Shown here: piece by piece, positions 1 through 7,041 of the stretch | How the letters are laid out: each line of letters starts with the position of its first letter | How positions within the stretch are numbered: position 1 is the stretch's first letter | Assembly: GCA_021731025.1 (NCBI GenBank) | Contig: JAKFYD010000030.1 | Coordinates: 1 to 43,010, forward strand | Length of the DNA: 43,010 nt | Direction of reading: 5' to 3' | From: Pseudobdellovibrionaceae bacterium | Lineage (GTDB): Bacteria; Bdellovibrionota; Bdellovibrionia; Bdellovibrionales; Bdellovibrionaceae | Notes under the pieces: model-generated | Told to the model about the DNA's origin: nothing | What the model saw: only the letters and a program-made list of their open reading frames with translations | Database searches by the model: none | Program-made: the position numbers and the translations under genes

Positions 1-86
1 TCAAGGAATTCTTAGAAAAGACCCACGAATCTCCGGCAGAGGATATTGCCTTTTTAAATCTCGATTTCATGTGGATTAGGAAATAA
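1..86 (+). CDS. 3' end of an unidentified protein (partial)
   Basis: The third forward frame is open from the window edge to a TAA at 84-86 and would encode a C-terminus ending FLNLDFMWIRK. The other two frames stop within it (TAG at 13-15, and TAG near 76). The amino-acid mix is protein-like, but only about 27 residues are visible, so no family can be named. It could be a chance open stretch. Confidence 0.45.
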   Translation, partial: KEFLEKTHESPAEDIAFLNLDFMWIRK

Positions 87-168
87 TTCTTTAAATAACT
101 CCGCGTTATTTTCTCTAAATTTACATTAATAATTTGACATCGCTACTAACAATGGTAAATCATCATCC

Positions 169-750
169 ATGAAAGATAAGAAACGCCCCTCCCAGCTTTC
201 ATTTTTCGAGAACAATGTTCCAAAGTTTTTTGGCGGAAGCCTATTGAAAGGAAATGCCAAAGTTAAACGTCCTTTGTCGACCAAGCACTCTTTGCATTTG
301 GTTTTAAAATCAAAGAACGCGGTCGGCCAGAACTCAATGCTGCAGAAAAGGAATGCGACTGCAGTGGATCGTATTCTGAGGAAGCAAGCGCAGCGGTTTG
401 GTATTAAGATTTATCGATTGGTGAATGTGGGTAATCATTTGCACCTGGTTGTGCGGATCACTAATCGACAATTGTATACAAGGTATATTCGCTCAGTGAC
501 TGGTCTTATTGCTCGACACGTGATGGGCAAGGAAAGAGGCAGTGCCACGGTGGCAGTGAAATCTTCGTCAAGCAACACTCCAACTGCAAGATTCTGGATT
601 GCCCGGCCTTTTACTCGATTGGTTGAAGGAGGACAGGACTTTCAACGCGTGTGTCGCTACATGAATAAAAATATTCGACAGGCTATTTTTATCGCTTGGG
701 GATTTGAGACTACAAGCTATGAAGATATCTATTGGCTGAATACAGGGTGA
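169..750 (+). CDS. RAYT-like HUH (Y1) transposase
   Basis: 193-residue protein of the REP-associated tyrosine transposase type, single-stranded DNA nucleases that cut and rejoin at hairpins. The family HUH metal site is seen as H90-L91-H92 in the segment VGNHLHLVVR, and a candidate catalytic tyrosine is Y164 in VCRYMNKN. The N-terminus carries the basic KRPLSTKHSLHLVLKS strand typical of the group. Length is normal, so the protein may be active. No obvious Shine-Dalgarno precedes the ATG at 169. A second, broken relative lies at 18022-18545 and shares the (R)PFTR-(I/L)V motif and the Tyr-containing helix. No clear REP palindrome was found beside the gene, apart from a 5-bp hairpin just after the stop. 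RAYTs are usually single-copy domesticated genes, so the role may be housekeeping rather than transposition (inference). Confidence 0.75.
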   Translation: MKDKKRPSQLSFFENNVPKFFGGSLLKGNAKVKRPLSTKHSLHLVLKSKNAVGQNSMLQKRNATAVDRILRKQAQRFGIKIYRLVNVGNHLHLVVRITNRQLYTRYIRSVTGLIARHVMGKERGSATVAVKSSSSNTPTARFWIARPFTRLVEGGQDFQRVCRYMNKNIRQAIFIAWGFETTSYEDIYWLNTG

Positions 751-769
751 AGTAGCTTCAATCAAAACC

Positions 770-2128
770 CTACTTCTGTATCGTCTTCAGTGTTTTCCAA
801 GTCTTCAAATAGCTAAAAGCCTGATAAACCTGATAGTCCGACTTAAATAACTTTTCCTTCGGGGTCAGATTATCCGACTTCTTACTTCCAAGATCTTTCC
901 ACCAGGCCAAGGCGCCAGCCTCTTGCTTGTTATTATTCGTATCTTTGTTTTCCTTAGCAGCAACTTTTTCACGATCGCCGCGCAAATGTCCCTGGATATC
1001 TTTTTCTCGGGGGCCTTTGCTCTTAATAATAGCTTTCGCAAAACCTTCGGCGTCGACGTCCTCTAACTCAATGTCAGGTTTGATGCCTTCGGATTGGATC
1101 GAAATTCCGTTGGGAGTGTAATAGCGTGCTACCGTCATCTTTAAGCCGCTGCCATCGGGAAGTTTCACTACGGATTGGACAGAGCCCTTACCGAAAGTTC
1201 TTTCGCCGACAATCAAGCCGCGTTTGTTATCTTGCAAAGCTCCTGCTAAAATCTCGCTGGCACTGGCCGAATATTCGTTCACCAACACGATTAAAGGAAA
1301 ATCAGTGAAGCGGGCTTTTTTTGTCGCCATCGTTACTTCTTTATCTTTTTTATTGCGACCGATAGTGCTGACGATAACTCCGTCTTTGATAAAAAGATCA
1401 CTCGCCTTAATAGCTTGATCTAATAATCCACCGGGATTGCGGCGTAAATCCAAAAGCAATCCTTCGACCTTTTTATTTTTTGAGATGTGCGAGTCGATGG
1501 CCTTTTCGAGATCTCGCGCTGTTGTTTCATTGAAAGCAGTAAGTTTGGTGTAAAGATAACCGTCCTCAAGATCTGTTGATTTGACAGATTTAATTTTCAC
1601 GCTTCCTCGCGTGATGATGATATTGCGAGGATCATCCTCGGTTTCGCGCACGATTTTTAAATTAATTTTGGATCCGCGTTTTCCTCTCATCAACTGTGAA
1701 GCTTCCACCAGGCTTAAGCCTTTTGTTGATGTGCCATCCACAGCAATAACTTTATCACCGGGTTTAATTCCCGCTTCCCAGGCTGGCGTGTCTTCGATGG
1801 GCGAAATGATAGTTAGGATTCCGTTTTGAATCGAGATCTCGATTCCTAATCCACCAAATTCTCCACTGGTTTCGGATTCAAAATCTTTAAACAAATCAGG
1901 TTGCATAAAGTTTGTGTGAGGATCCAGTTCCCGCAACATCCCTTTGATTGCACCGTAGATTAATTTTTTGGTATCAACCTCTTCGACATAATATTGCTGA
2001 ATCAAATTCAAAACTTTGCTGAAGTTTTGCAACTCGGAATAGCGTTCGTCATTGGCCGCGTTGACCGATCCCGAAAAATGAAACAGCAGTAAGCCTGCGA
2101 TCAGAATTGGAAAGATAATTTTTTTCAT
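770..2128 (-). CDS. ctpA: Carboxyl-terminal processing protease (S41A, CtpA)
   Basis: Periplasmic serine protease that trims or degrades exported proteins, in other bacteria including cell-wall hydrolases. A signal peptide covers residues 1-24 (cleavage after SVNA). A PDZ domain with the GGLGIEI start spans about 92-165. The tail-specific protease core follows, with the catalytic dyad at S289 (in EYSASASEI) and K314 (in TFGKGSVQS), 25 residues apart as in family members. The C-terminal 90 residues are Lys/Asn-rich and polar. Length (452) is normal. It is the last gene of the ftsE-ftsX-envC-ctpA run; its ATG immediately abuts the stop of the envC-like gene, so the two are probably co-transcribed and translationally coupled. 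Its substrate may be the murein-hydrolase machinery encoded just upstream (inference). Its 3' end faces the transposase stop 19 bases away. Confidence 0.93.
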   Translation of the reverse strand: MKKIIFPILIAGLLLFHFSGSVNAANDERYSELQNFSKVLNLIQQYYVEEVDTKKLIYGAIKGMLRELDPHTNFMQPDLFKDFESETSGEFGGLGIEISIQNGILTIISPIEDTPAWEAGIKPGDKVIAVDGTSTKGLSLVEASQLMRGKRGSKINLKIVRETEDDPRNIIITRGSVKIKSVKSTDLEDGYLYTKLTAFNETTARDLEKAIDSHISKNKKVEGLLLDLRRNPGGLLDQAIKASDLFIKDGVIVSTIGRNKKDKEVTMATKKARFTDFPLIVLVNEYSASASEILAGALQDNKRGLIVGERTFGKGSVQSVVKLPDGSGLKMTVARYYTPNGISIQSEGIKPDIELEDVDAEGFAKAIIKSKGPREKDIQGHLRGDREKVAAKENKDTNNNKQEAGALAWWKDLGSKKSDNLTPKEKLFKSDYQVYQAFSYLKTWKTLKTIQK

Positions 2129-3262
2129 CTATTGTCCCTTCATCCATTTTTGCGGATCATCAGGTTCAGAAAAGTGTCTTACTTCAAAATAAATCCCGGG
2201 TTCGTTCATGTGAATATTCATTCCACTTTGAGCAATCACCTGGTGCTTCTGAATCTTCTGTCCTTCATTCACGTCAATTTTTTTGTTGTTACCATAGACA
2301 GTGTAGAAGTGATCTCCGTGATCGACAATCACAGTTGGACCAAAGCCAGGGAGAATTCCTACATAAGTGATTTCACCTTCAAAAACAGATTTAACAGGTG
2401 AGCCCTCGGGTGCAGTGATATGGACTCCACGATGTTGAATCTGGATAGGATGAATAAGATCGCGTTCTAGACCATACTGTCGAGTCACTTTGCCTTCTAC
2501 TGGGGCTAGCAAGCGACCCTTTTGTTCATAGAAAGAAGGTCTTAAAAAACCATCCAGGATCCCATTGTCTTCTAAATCCATGCCTTGAGTTTTTTTTCTT
2601 AACTCTGAAATTTGCTTGAGTTTGAAAAGTCGATTTTTTCTCAGAGTATCAACCAGGTCTTTTTTGAGGTCCTGCTCGTGGGTGAACATATACTCTTGCT
2701 GCGAAAGCTCTAAGTTTTTGGATTGAAGCACATTCATCCGCTCGGTCAGCTTGTTCTTTTCCAAGGCGAGCTCGTGGTTATTGGTTTGAAATTCCTTAAT
2801 CATTTTTTGATCTTTTTGAACGATAAGTCCCAAAATTTTTAAATTCCGTTCAAGATCTGCAGCGTTCGAGGAGCTCAGCAAAAAACCCATGACCTGTGAA
2901 GCACCCATCTTCGAGATAGCTCTTAAGCGTTCGGCCAACAAAGATTTTTGCTTCAAAATAACCGCTTCCAATTCGGTGATATGGCGATTGGTTTCATCCA
3001 AATGAACTTGAAGTTCATCAATAGAGTTTTGAATTTTAGATTTATTTTTAACAATTTTTTTTATCTTTAAATTCAGTCGTTGCAAAACATCCAGGGCTTT
3101 TCTTTGTTTCAGCTCGTCCTGCTCGAGACGCCTTTTCTTTTTTTCGAGCTGTTCAATCAGCTCCTGAGATGGCGCCACATCGGCCGGTAAACTTTGCTTT
3201 TGTGCAAGAACCGCGAAGTCGCTCGAAAATAGGAAAAAAATAAAAAGAGATTTAAATCGCAT
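2129..3262 (-). CDS. envC: EnvC-like murein hydrolase activator
   Basis: Exported coiled-coil protein with a degenerate LytM (M23) domain. Numbered from the chosen ATG at 3262, residues 1-20 form a signal peptide (cleavage after AVLA), about 30-225 are Lys/Glu/Gln-rich coiled coil, and about 240-377 are the LytM domain. The zinc-ligand positions are altered: HRGVHITAP has His where the catalytic Asp would be, and the final motif reads HGDHFYTVYGN instead of ending in Y-x-H. This matches EnvC-type activators, which do not cut murein but switch on amidases when pulled by FtsEX. An in-frame upstream start at 3292 would overlap ftsX by 28 bases; the 3262 start, followed directly by MRFKSLFIFF, makes a proper signal peptide and sits 2 bases after the ftsX stop. 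The alternative is that it still cleaves using a non-standard site. Confidence 0.88.
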   Translation of the reverse strand: MRFKSLFIFFLFSSDFAVLAQKQSLPADVAPSQELIEQLEKKKRRLEQDELKQRKALDVLQRLNLKIKKIVKNKSKIQNSIDELQVHLDETNRHITELEAVILKQKSLLAERLRAISKMGASQVMGFLLSSSNAADLERNLKILGLIVQKDQKMIKEFQTNNHELALEKNKLTERMNVLQSKNLELSQQEYMFTHEQDLKKDLVDTLRKNRLFKLKQISELRKKTQGMDLEDNGILDGFLRPSFYEQKGRLLAPVEGKVTRQYGLERDLIHPIQIQHRGVHITAPEGSPVKSVFEGEITYVGILPGFGPTVIVDHGDHFYTVYGNNKKIDVNEGQKIQKHQVIAQSGMNIHMNEPGIYFEVRHFSEPDDPQKWMKGQ

Positions 3263-3264
3263 TT

Positions 3265-4155
3265 TCAGGTGCGCCTTCCCGCTGCGGCCCAACCCGTATT
3301 GATTTTACGAAGACAAAGATAGGAAGCAAACGATCCTAAGGCAGGTCCCAAAACAAGGAACAAAATGATGCTCTTAAAATCTAAAAAGTGAATCATGTCA
3401 GACATCTTTAAAAGTGATAATGGAACATCAAAGTGAGTGAGTATGAATTGCAACAATCCCCAATTCAGCGTCAACGCGAGAATGATCGAAAGTGCACCGA
3501 TGGTTGCACCCTCGATTAAAAAAGGACGACGGATCATCGAAGCCGTCGCGCCTAAAAGTTCTAGCACTTCAATTTCATTCTTTCTTTGACGAATAGAGGT
3601 TTGCATAACATTTGAAATCACAAAAAGTGCGGCCATCCCTAAAGAGATTCCCAAAATGGCCACCAGTCCACGAAAGAACCCCGTAAGTTGGGTGTATTTT
3701 TTAACCCAGTCTTGGCCAAAACTGATTTCTTCGATGCCTTTTTCATTCTTTAAATCTATCTGAATTTGCTCCATGATCTGAAGCTGCTCAGTGCCTTGGA
3801 TTTCGGGTTTGAATTTAACTTGCAAACTTGAGGGAATCATTTCGACAAGCTCTGAATCTTTCAATAGATCGGGTGCATAAGAAGACATTTGCGTGCGGAA
3901 CTTTTCTAAGGCATTTTCGCGGGTCACATAACTAACGCCTTCGACAGCAGCATAGGAGGACAACCTTTTTTGGATTTGATTTCGCTCGGCCTCGGTTTGA
4001 GTGTGATCGAGATAAATGGTCATCTGAAGATCTTGGCCCCACGAGGTTAAAACTGACTCTAGATTTTTCAGAATTAAGGCCCCGCCAGTCAGGAAAGAAA
4101 AACACAAAGTGAGAACAGCTAAAGTTGTGACTTTCAAAGTGAGAGAATTTTTCAC
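3265..4155 (-). CDS. ftsX: Cell division protein FtsX
   Basis: Membrane half of the FtsEX complex, which resembles an ABC transporter but transmits ATP hydrolysis across the inner membrane to control murein hydrolases at the septum. The sequence has one transmembrane helix near residues 8-30, a periplasmic domain of about 130 residues with the alternating pattern of the FtsX extracellular domain, and three further helices at roughly 165-190, 215-235 and 262-284. Length 296 fits the family. Its ATG overlaps the ftsE stop by 4 bases (ATGA at 4152-4155 on the minus strand), and the envC-like activator that its periplasmic domain would grip follows after 2 bases. Confidence 0.93.
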   Translation of the reverse strand: MKNSLTLKVTTLAVLTLCFSFLTGGALILKNLESVLTSWGQDLQMTIYLDHTQTEAERNQIQKRLSSYAAVEGVSYVTRENALEKFRTQMSSYAPDLLKDSELVEMIPSSLQVKFKPEIQGTEQLQIMEQIQIDLKNEKGIEEISFGQDWVKKYTQLTGFFRGLVAILGISLGMAALFVISNVMQTSIRQRKNEIEVLELLGATASMIRRPFLIEGATIGALSIILALTLNWGLLQFILTHFDVPLSLLKMSDMIHFLDFKSIILFLVLGPALGSFASYLCLRKINTGWAAAGRRT

Positions 4156-4814
4156 TTGATATCCCCGCTTAAAATTCCTTCGCTGATTGAAACCGTTCTC
4201 TTTTTTCTTCGCTCGACCATAGAATGATCATGGGTTGCGACAAAGACCGTCGTGCCCTGTTGGCAAACGTATTCCAACAGATCCATAATTTCTTCGCTCA
4301 TCTTTGGATCTAAATTTCCCGTGGGCTCATCGGCGATTAACAGTTGAGGTCTATGAATAATAGCACGAGCAATGGCGGCACGCTGTTGTTCCCCACCCGA
4401 AAGCATTTCGGGATGATGATCAGCGCGATGAATAAGATTAACTTGCTCCAGAGCTTCTTTAACTTTTTCTTCGATCACAGACGACTTTTCGTTTCGTACC
4501 CACAAAGAAAGTCCTATATTTTCAGCGACCGTTTTTTCGGGTAAGAGCTTGAAATCTTGGAAGACAACACCAATCTGTCTGCGGAAGTAAGGCAAGTCTT
4601 TCGCCTTCATTTCATTGAGATCATAACCCGCAACAACAACTTGCCCTGAAGTGCAGCCATCAAAAGCTGACATCACTTTAAATAAAGTGGATTTTCCGGC
4701 ACCGCTTGGGCCCGTTAAAAATATAAACTCGCCCTGATTTATTTTAAGATCAATATTCCGAAGAGCATGAACCGGCCCCGGATAAGTCTTATAAACATGT
4801 GAAAATTCAATCAT
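4152..4814 (-). CDS. ftsE: Cell division ATP-binding protein FtsE
   Basis: Cytoplasmic ATPase of FtsEX. All ABC motifs are present: Walker A GPSGAGKST at 35-43, Q-loop VVFQDF near 83-88, signature LSGGEQQR at 138-145, Walker B LLIADEP at 158-164 and the switch histidine H195 in ATHDH. Length (220) is typical. It is the first gene of the minus-strand run ftsE-ftsX-envC-ctpA. The AAAAGG that could act as ribosome binding site touches the ATG directly, which is unusually close, so initiation may be weak. LolD or a macrolide-type ATPase would look similar; the FtsX and EnvC neighbours settle the name. Confidence 0.95.
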   Translation of the reverse strand: MIEFSHVYKTYPGPVHALRNIDLKINQGEFIFLTGPSGAGKSTLFKVMSAFDGCTSGQVVVAGYDLNEMKAKDLPYFRRQIGVVFQDFKLLPEKTVAENIGLSLWVRNEKSSVIEEKVKEALEQVNLIHRADHHPEMLSGGEQQRAAIARAIIHRPQLLIADEPTGNLDPKMSEEIMDLLEYVCQQGTTVFVATHDHSMVERRKKRTVSISEGILSGDIK

Positions 4815-4927
4815 CCTTTTATTTTAAATCCACAACTGAAAGGAGATTATTCTTTTTTGCAGATCGCGACTTTTAGCTCGGAAATTTTTAGAAGAAAGTC
4901 GGGGCAGACCATAGAGTCGGAACAAAC

Positions 4928-4978
4928 GTACTGCATTTTGGTACGGACCATTTTGCAATTGACTGCAATATGGTCCGG
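4928..4978 (+). promoter_or_regulatory. Three-copy repeat before the DUF4143 ATPase gene
   Basis: A motif of the form ACTGCA-N4-GGT-CGG occurs directly at 4930-4946 and again at 4962-4978, with an inverted copy between. The inverted pair, 4944-4957 and 4964-4977, matches at 13 of 14 positions around a 6-base loop. The last copy ends 16 bases before the preferred ATG at 4994 and covers the alternative ATG at 4970. This arrangement suggests an operator that represses or autoregulates the gene, or a hairpin in its mRNA leader (inference). Confidence 0.6.
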
Positions 4979-4993
4979 TTGTATTTTAAGGTT

Positions 4994-6124
4994 ATGAGCT
5001 CGGTAAAAACCATCAGAAGATCAATAAGTCCTTTTCTTGAAGAATTTTTGGAACAAAAAATTGTTCTTTTATCTGGACCACGGCAAGTTGGAAAAACCTT
5101 TTTATCAAAAAATATCGTCAGCTCTTTCGATTACCTCAATTTCGACAGCGAAGAACACCGTCAAATCATTGCCGAGAAAAGTTGGAATCGTTCGAAAAAA
5201 TTAATCATACTTGATGAAATTCACAAAATGAAAAACTGGAAACGCTGGTTAAAAGGTATTTACGATACTGAAGGAATTAAGCCTCCTTTGCTCGTCACGG
5301 GCTCTGCGAAATTGGATACTTACAAAAAGTTGGGAGATTCATTAGCTGGCCGGCATTTGTCGCTGCGCTTAAATCCATTTTCTGTTAAAGAACTGGGATC
5401 AACATCAAAAGAAACTATTTCTGAAATGATGAGGTTAGGCATGTTTCCAGAACCATTTTTATCAGGCTCCGAAAGAAAGGCGGCTCTTTGGCGTAAATCT
5501 CATTTGGAAATTATTCTTCGGCAAGATCTCATTCAGCTTGAAAATGTAAGAGAGATTGTGCAACTTGAGCTTCTCGTCGAGATTCTTTCCCAAAGAGTTG
5601 GATCCAGTTTATCTGTGGCTCATTTAGCAAAAGATCTTAGCGTCAGCCCCCATACTGTTAAAAATTGGCTGCAAATTCTAGAAAATTTATATGTTATATT
5701 CCTGGTCTACCCCTACTCGAAAAATTTAGCTAAGGCCATTCGTAAAGAACCCAAAGTTTATTTTTATGATGTTGCTCAAACTAAGAATGACAATGGCGCA
5801 AGATTAGAAAATGTTGTGGCTTTACATCTTTTAAAAAGAAATCAGTTTCTTGAAGACAGTCAGGGAGCTAAATTAAAACTTTATTACATCCGCGACAAAG
5901 AAAAGCGGGAAGTTGATTTTCTGATAGAAGAAGGACAAAAAATTACTCATTTAATCGAAGTAAAAACATCGGATGATCAACTTAACACTTCATTAAACTA
6001 TTATTCTAAAAAGCTTAAGGCAACTCAAGCCTTGCAACTTGTTCTTAACTTAAAACGAGAAAAAGATTTCGAGTATTTCAAAATGCGTGATCTTCACCAA
6101 TTCTTGTTCGATTTAGAAACCTAA
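4994..6124 (+). CDS. DUF4143-family ATPase (AAA_14 plus DUF4143)
   Basis: 376-residue protein numbered from the ATG at 4994. Walker A GPRQVGKT is at 28-35 and Walker B LIILDEI at 70-76, followed by a TGS sensor-like segment (LLVTGSAKL). A central winged-helix-like part (LAKDLSVSPHTVKNWL) leads to a C-terminal DUF4143 part with a PD-(D/E)xK-type nuclease motif: D308 in REVDFLIEE and E322-x-K324 in LIEVKTSD. Such proteins are common, often solitary and mobile; their biochemical role is not established, although defence or toxin-like functions have been suggested. The frame extends to an ATG at 4970 inside the upstream repeat, but translation from there adds MVRLYFKV, unlike family N-termini. 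Both starts have weak ribosome sites. The last 12 bases overlap the convergent gene at 6113-6376. Confidence 0.85.
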   Translation: MSSVKTIRRSISPFLEEFLEQKIVLLSGPRQVGKTFLSKNIVSSFDYLNFDSEEHRQIIAEKSWNRSKKLIILDEIHKMKNWKRWLKGIYDTEGIKPPLLVTGSAKLDTYKKLGDSLAGRHLSLRLNPFSVKELGSTSKETISEMMRLGMFPEPFLSGSERKAALWRKSHLEIILRQDLIQLENVREIVQLELLVEILSQRVGSSLSVAHLAKDLSVSPHTVKNWLQILENLYVIFLVYPYSKNLAKAIRKEPKVYFYDVAQTKNDNGARLENVVALHLLKRNQFLEDSQGAKLKLYYIRDKEKREVDFLIEEGQKITHLIEVKTSDDQLNTSLNYYSKKLKATQALQLVLNLKREKDFEYFKMRDLHQFLFDLET

Positions 6125-6376
6125 CTGCAAGCGACCCGATATCAATCGATCAACCATATCCCCATGCTGCCGCCGAAGGGCCTGCTTGATCACCATCTCG
6201 GTTTGTTTAGCCGCGATTTCAGGAATTTCTGAATAGGATTTTTTAAGAGTCATGACCACAGCGCCATTTCTAAAAATTCGACTGACGATGAAAGGATTCT
6301 GCTGGCCCCAGTCCTCGGTCTGCACGTGGTAAGTGCAACCTTTGTAATTCACATCTGAGTTAAACCCTTTTTGCAT
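6113..6376 (-). CDS. Small conserved hypothetical protein (87 aa)
   Basis: Soluble 87-residue protein with no signal peptide. The pattern FNSDVNYKG-x-YHVQTEDWG followed by an IFRNGAVV strand is one I associate with a short conserved family in delta-type proteobacteria and Bdellovibrio, function unknown. The C-terminal half (EIAAKQTEMVIKQALRRQH) is an amphipathic helix. It is monocistronic and overlaps the end of the DUF4143 gene tail to tail by 12 bases. No catalytic motif is visible. Confidence 0.75.
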   Translation of the reverse strand: MQKGFNSDVNYKGCTYHVQTEDWGQQNPFIVSRIFRNGAVVMTLKKSYSEIPEIAAKQTEMVIKQALRRQHGDMVDRLISGRLQLGF

Positions 6377-6465
6377 CTTCGCTTTACCGATTCATCTTTG
6401 ACTGTCTGATAAGAAGAGAATATCTAAGCTAAGTTCGATTGAAAAGGGATGTTTTTCATTCTTTT

Positions 6466-6495
6466 TTGACGCCAACGGCAAGTTTAGGTCCGATA
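6466..6495 (+). promoter_or_regulatory. Possible sigma-70 promoter of mscL
   Basis: TTGACG at 6466-6471 is a good -35 hexamer. The best -10 candidates, TCCGAT (17-base spacing) or CCGATA (18), are poor, so the call rests mainly on the -35 and on its place 20-50 bases before the mscL start. Confidence 0.3.
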
Positions 6496-6517
6496 AAAAT
6501 TTAAAGGAGATCTCGAA

Positions 6518-6949
6518 ATGTGGAAAGAATTTAAGCAGTTTATTTCTAAGGGAAATGTTTTGGATTTAGCCGTGGGTATCATCATCGGAGCCGCCTTTGG
6601 TAAGATCGTCTCTTCTTTGGTCGGTGATCTTTTAATGCCCATCATAGGTTTGATCGTTGGAAAAGTTAACTTTGCCAGTTTGTTCTTAGCCCTGGATTTA
6701 GGAACCTATGAAAATATCGATGCCGCCAAAAAAGCAGGCGCCCCTGTTTTAGCCTACGGAAATTTTGTGCAGTCGGTTCTGGATTTTGTCATTATCGGCT
6801 TCGCGGTTTTTATTATTGTTAAACTGGCCAATAAGGCCAAAAGCCCAGCTGCCGCGAATCCCACGACAAAAGATTGTCCTTACTGTTTGTCGACAATTCC
6901 CTTGCGGGCAAAAAAATGTGCCCATTGCACAAGTGAAGTCCCAGCCTGA
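6518..6949 (+). CDS. mscL: Large-conductance mechanosensitive channel MscL with zinc ribbon
   Basis: Homopentameric inner-membrane channel that opens under membrane tension and releases solutes during osmotic downshock. The N-terminal amphipathic helix and TM1 (about 3-45, with GNVLDLAVGIIIGAAFGKIV) and TM2 (about 83-104) are typical. The periplasmic loop between them is short and contains YENIDAAKKAGAP. The usual C-terminal cytoplasmic helix is followed by or replaced with a compact zinc ribbon: C120-P-Y-C123 and C134-A-H-C137. The start is supported by AAAGGAG seven bases before the ATG. The gene stands alone, and its stop overlaps the palindrome at 6948-6962. Confidence 0.95.
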   Translation: MWKEFKQFISKGNVLDLAVGIIIGAAFGKIVSSLVGDLLMPIIGLIVGKVNFASLFLALDLGTYENIDAAKKAGAPVLAYGNFVQSVLDFVIIGFAVFIIVKLANKAKSPAAANPTTKDCPYCLSTIPLRAKKCAHCTSEVPA

Positions 6950-6962
6950 CTCATTCTGAGAC
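6948..6962. promoter_or_regulatory. GTCTCA-N3-TGAGAC palindrome, copy 1
   Basis: GACTCA-TTC-TGAGAC, one mismatch from a perfect inverted repeat of 6-base arms with a 3-base centre. It overlaps the mscL stop and lies about 80 bases before the start of the exported coiled-coil gene at 7042. Related copies are at 16139, 25494 and, weaker, 19715, 32912 and 40874. Confidence 0.5.
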
Positions 6963-7041
6963 GGCACATCTAAACTTTTAAACAAAATCAACCGATTGGG
7001 CCCTTGAATTGCATTTTTTTAAGATTCCTGGGGAGGGCCCG

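Noticed and set aside
748-760. TGAAG/CTTCA hairpin after the transposase
   Set aside because: Five-base stem without T-run; too short to call a REP element or terminator.
568-765. Minus-strand frame inside the transposase
   Set aside because: Shadow of the plus-strand gene with no ribosome site and no family resemblance.
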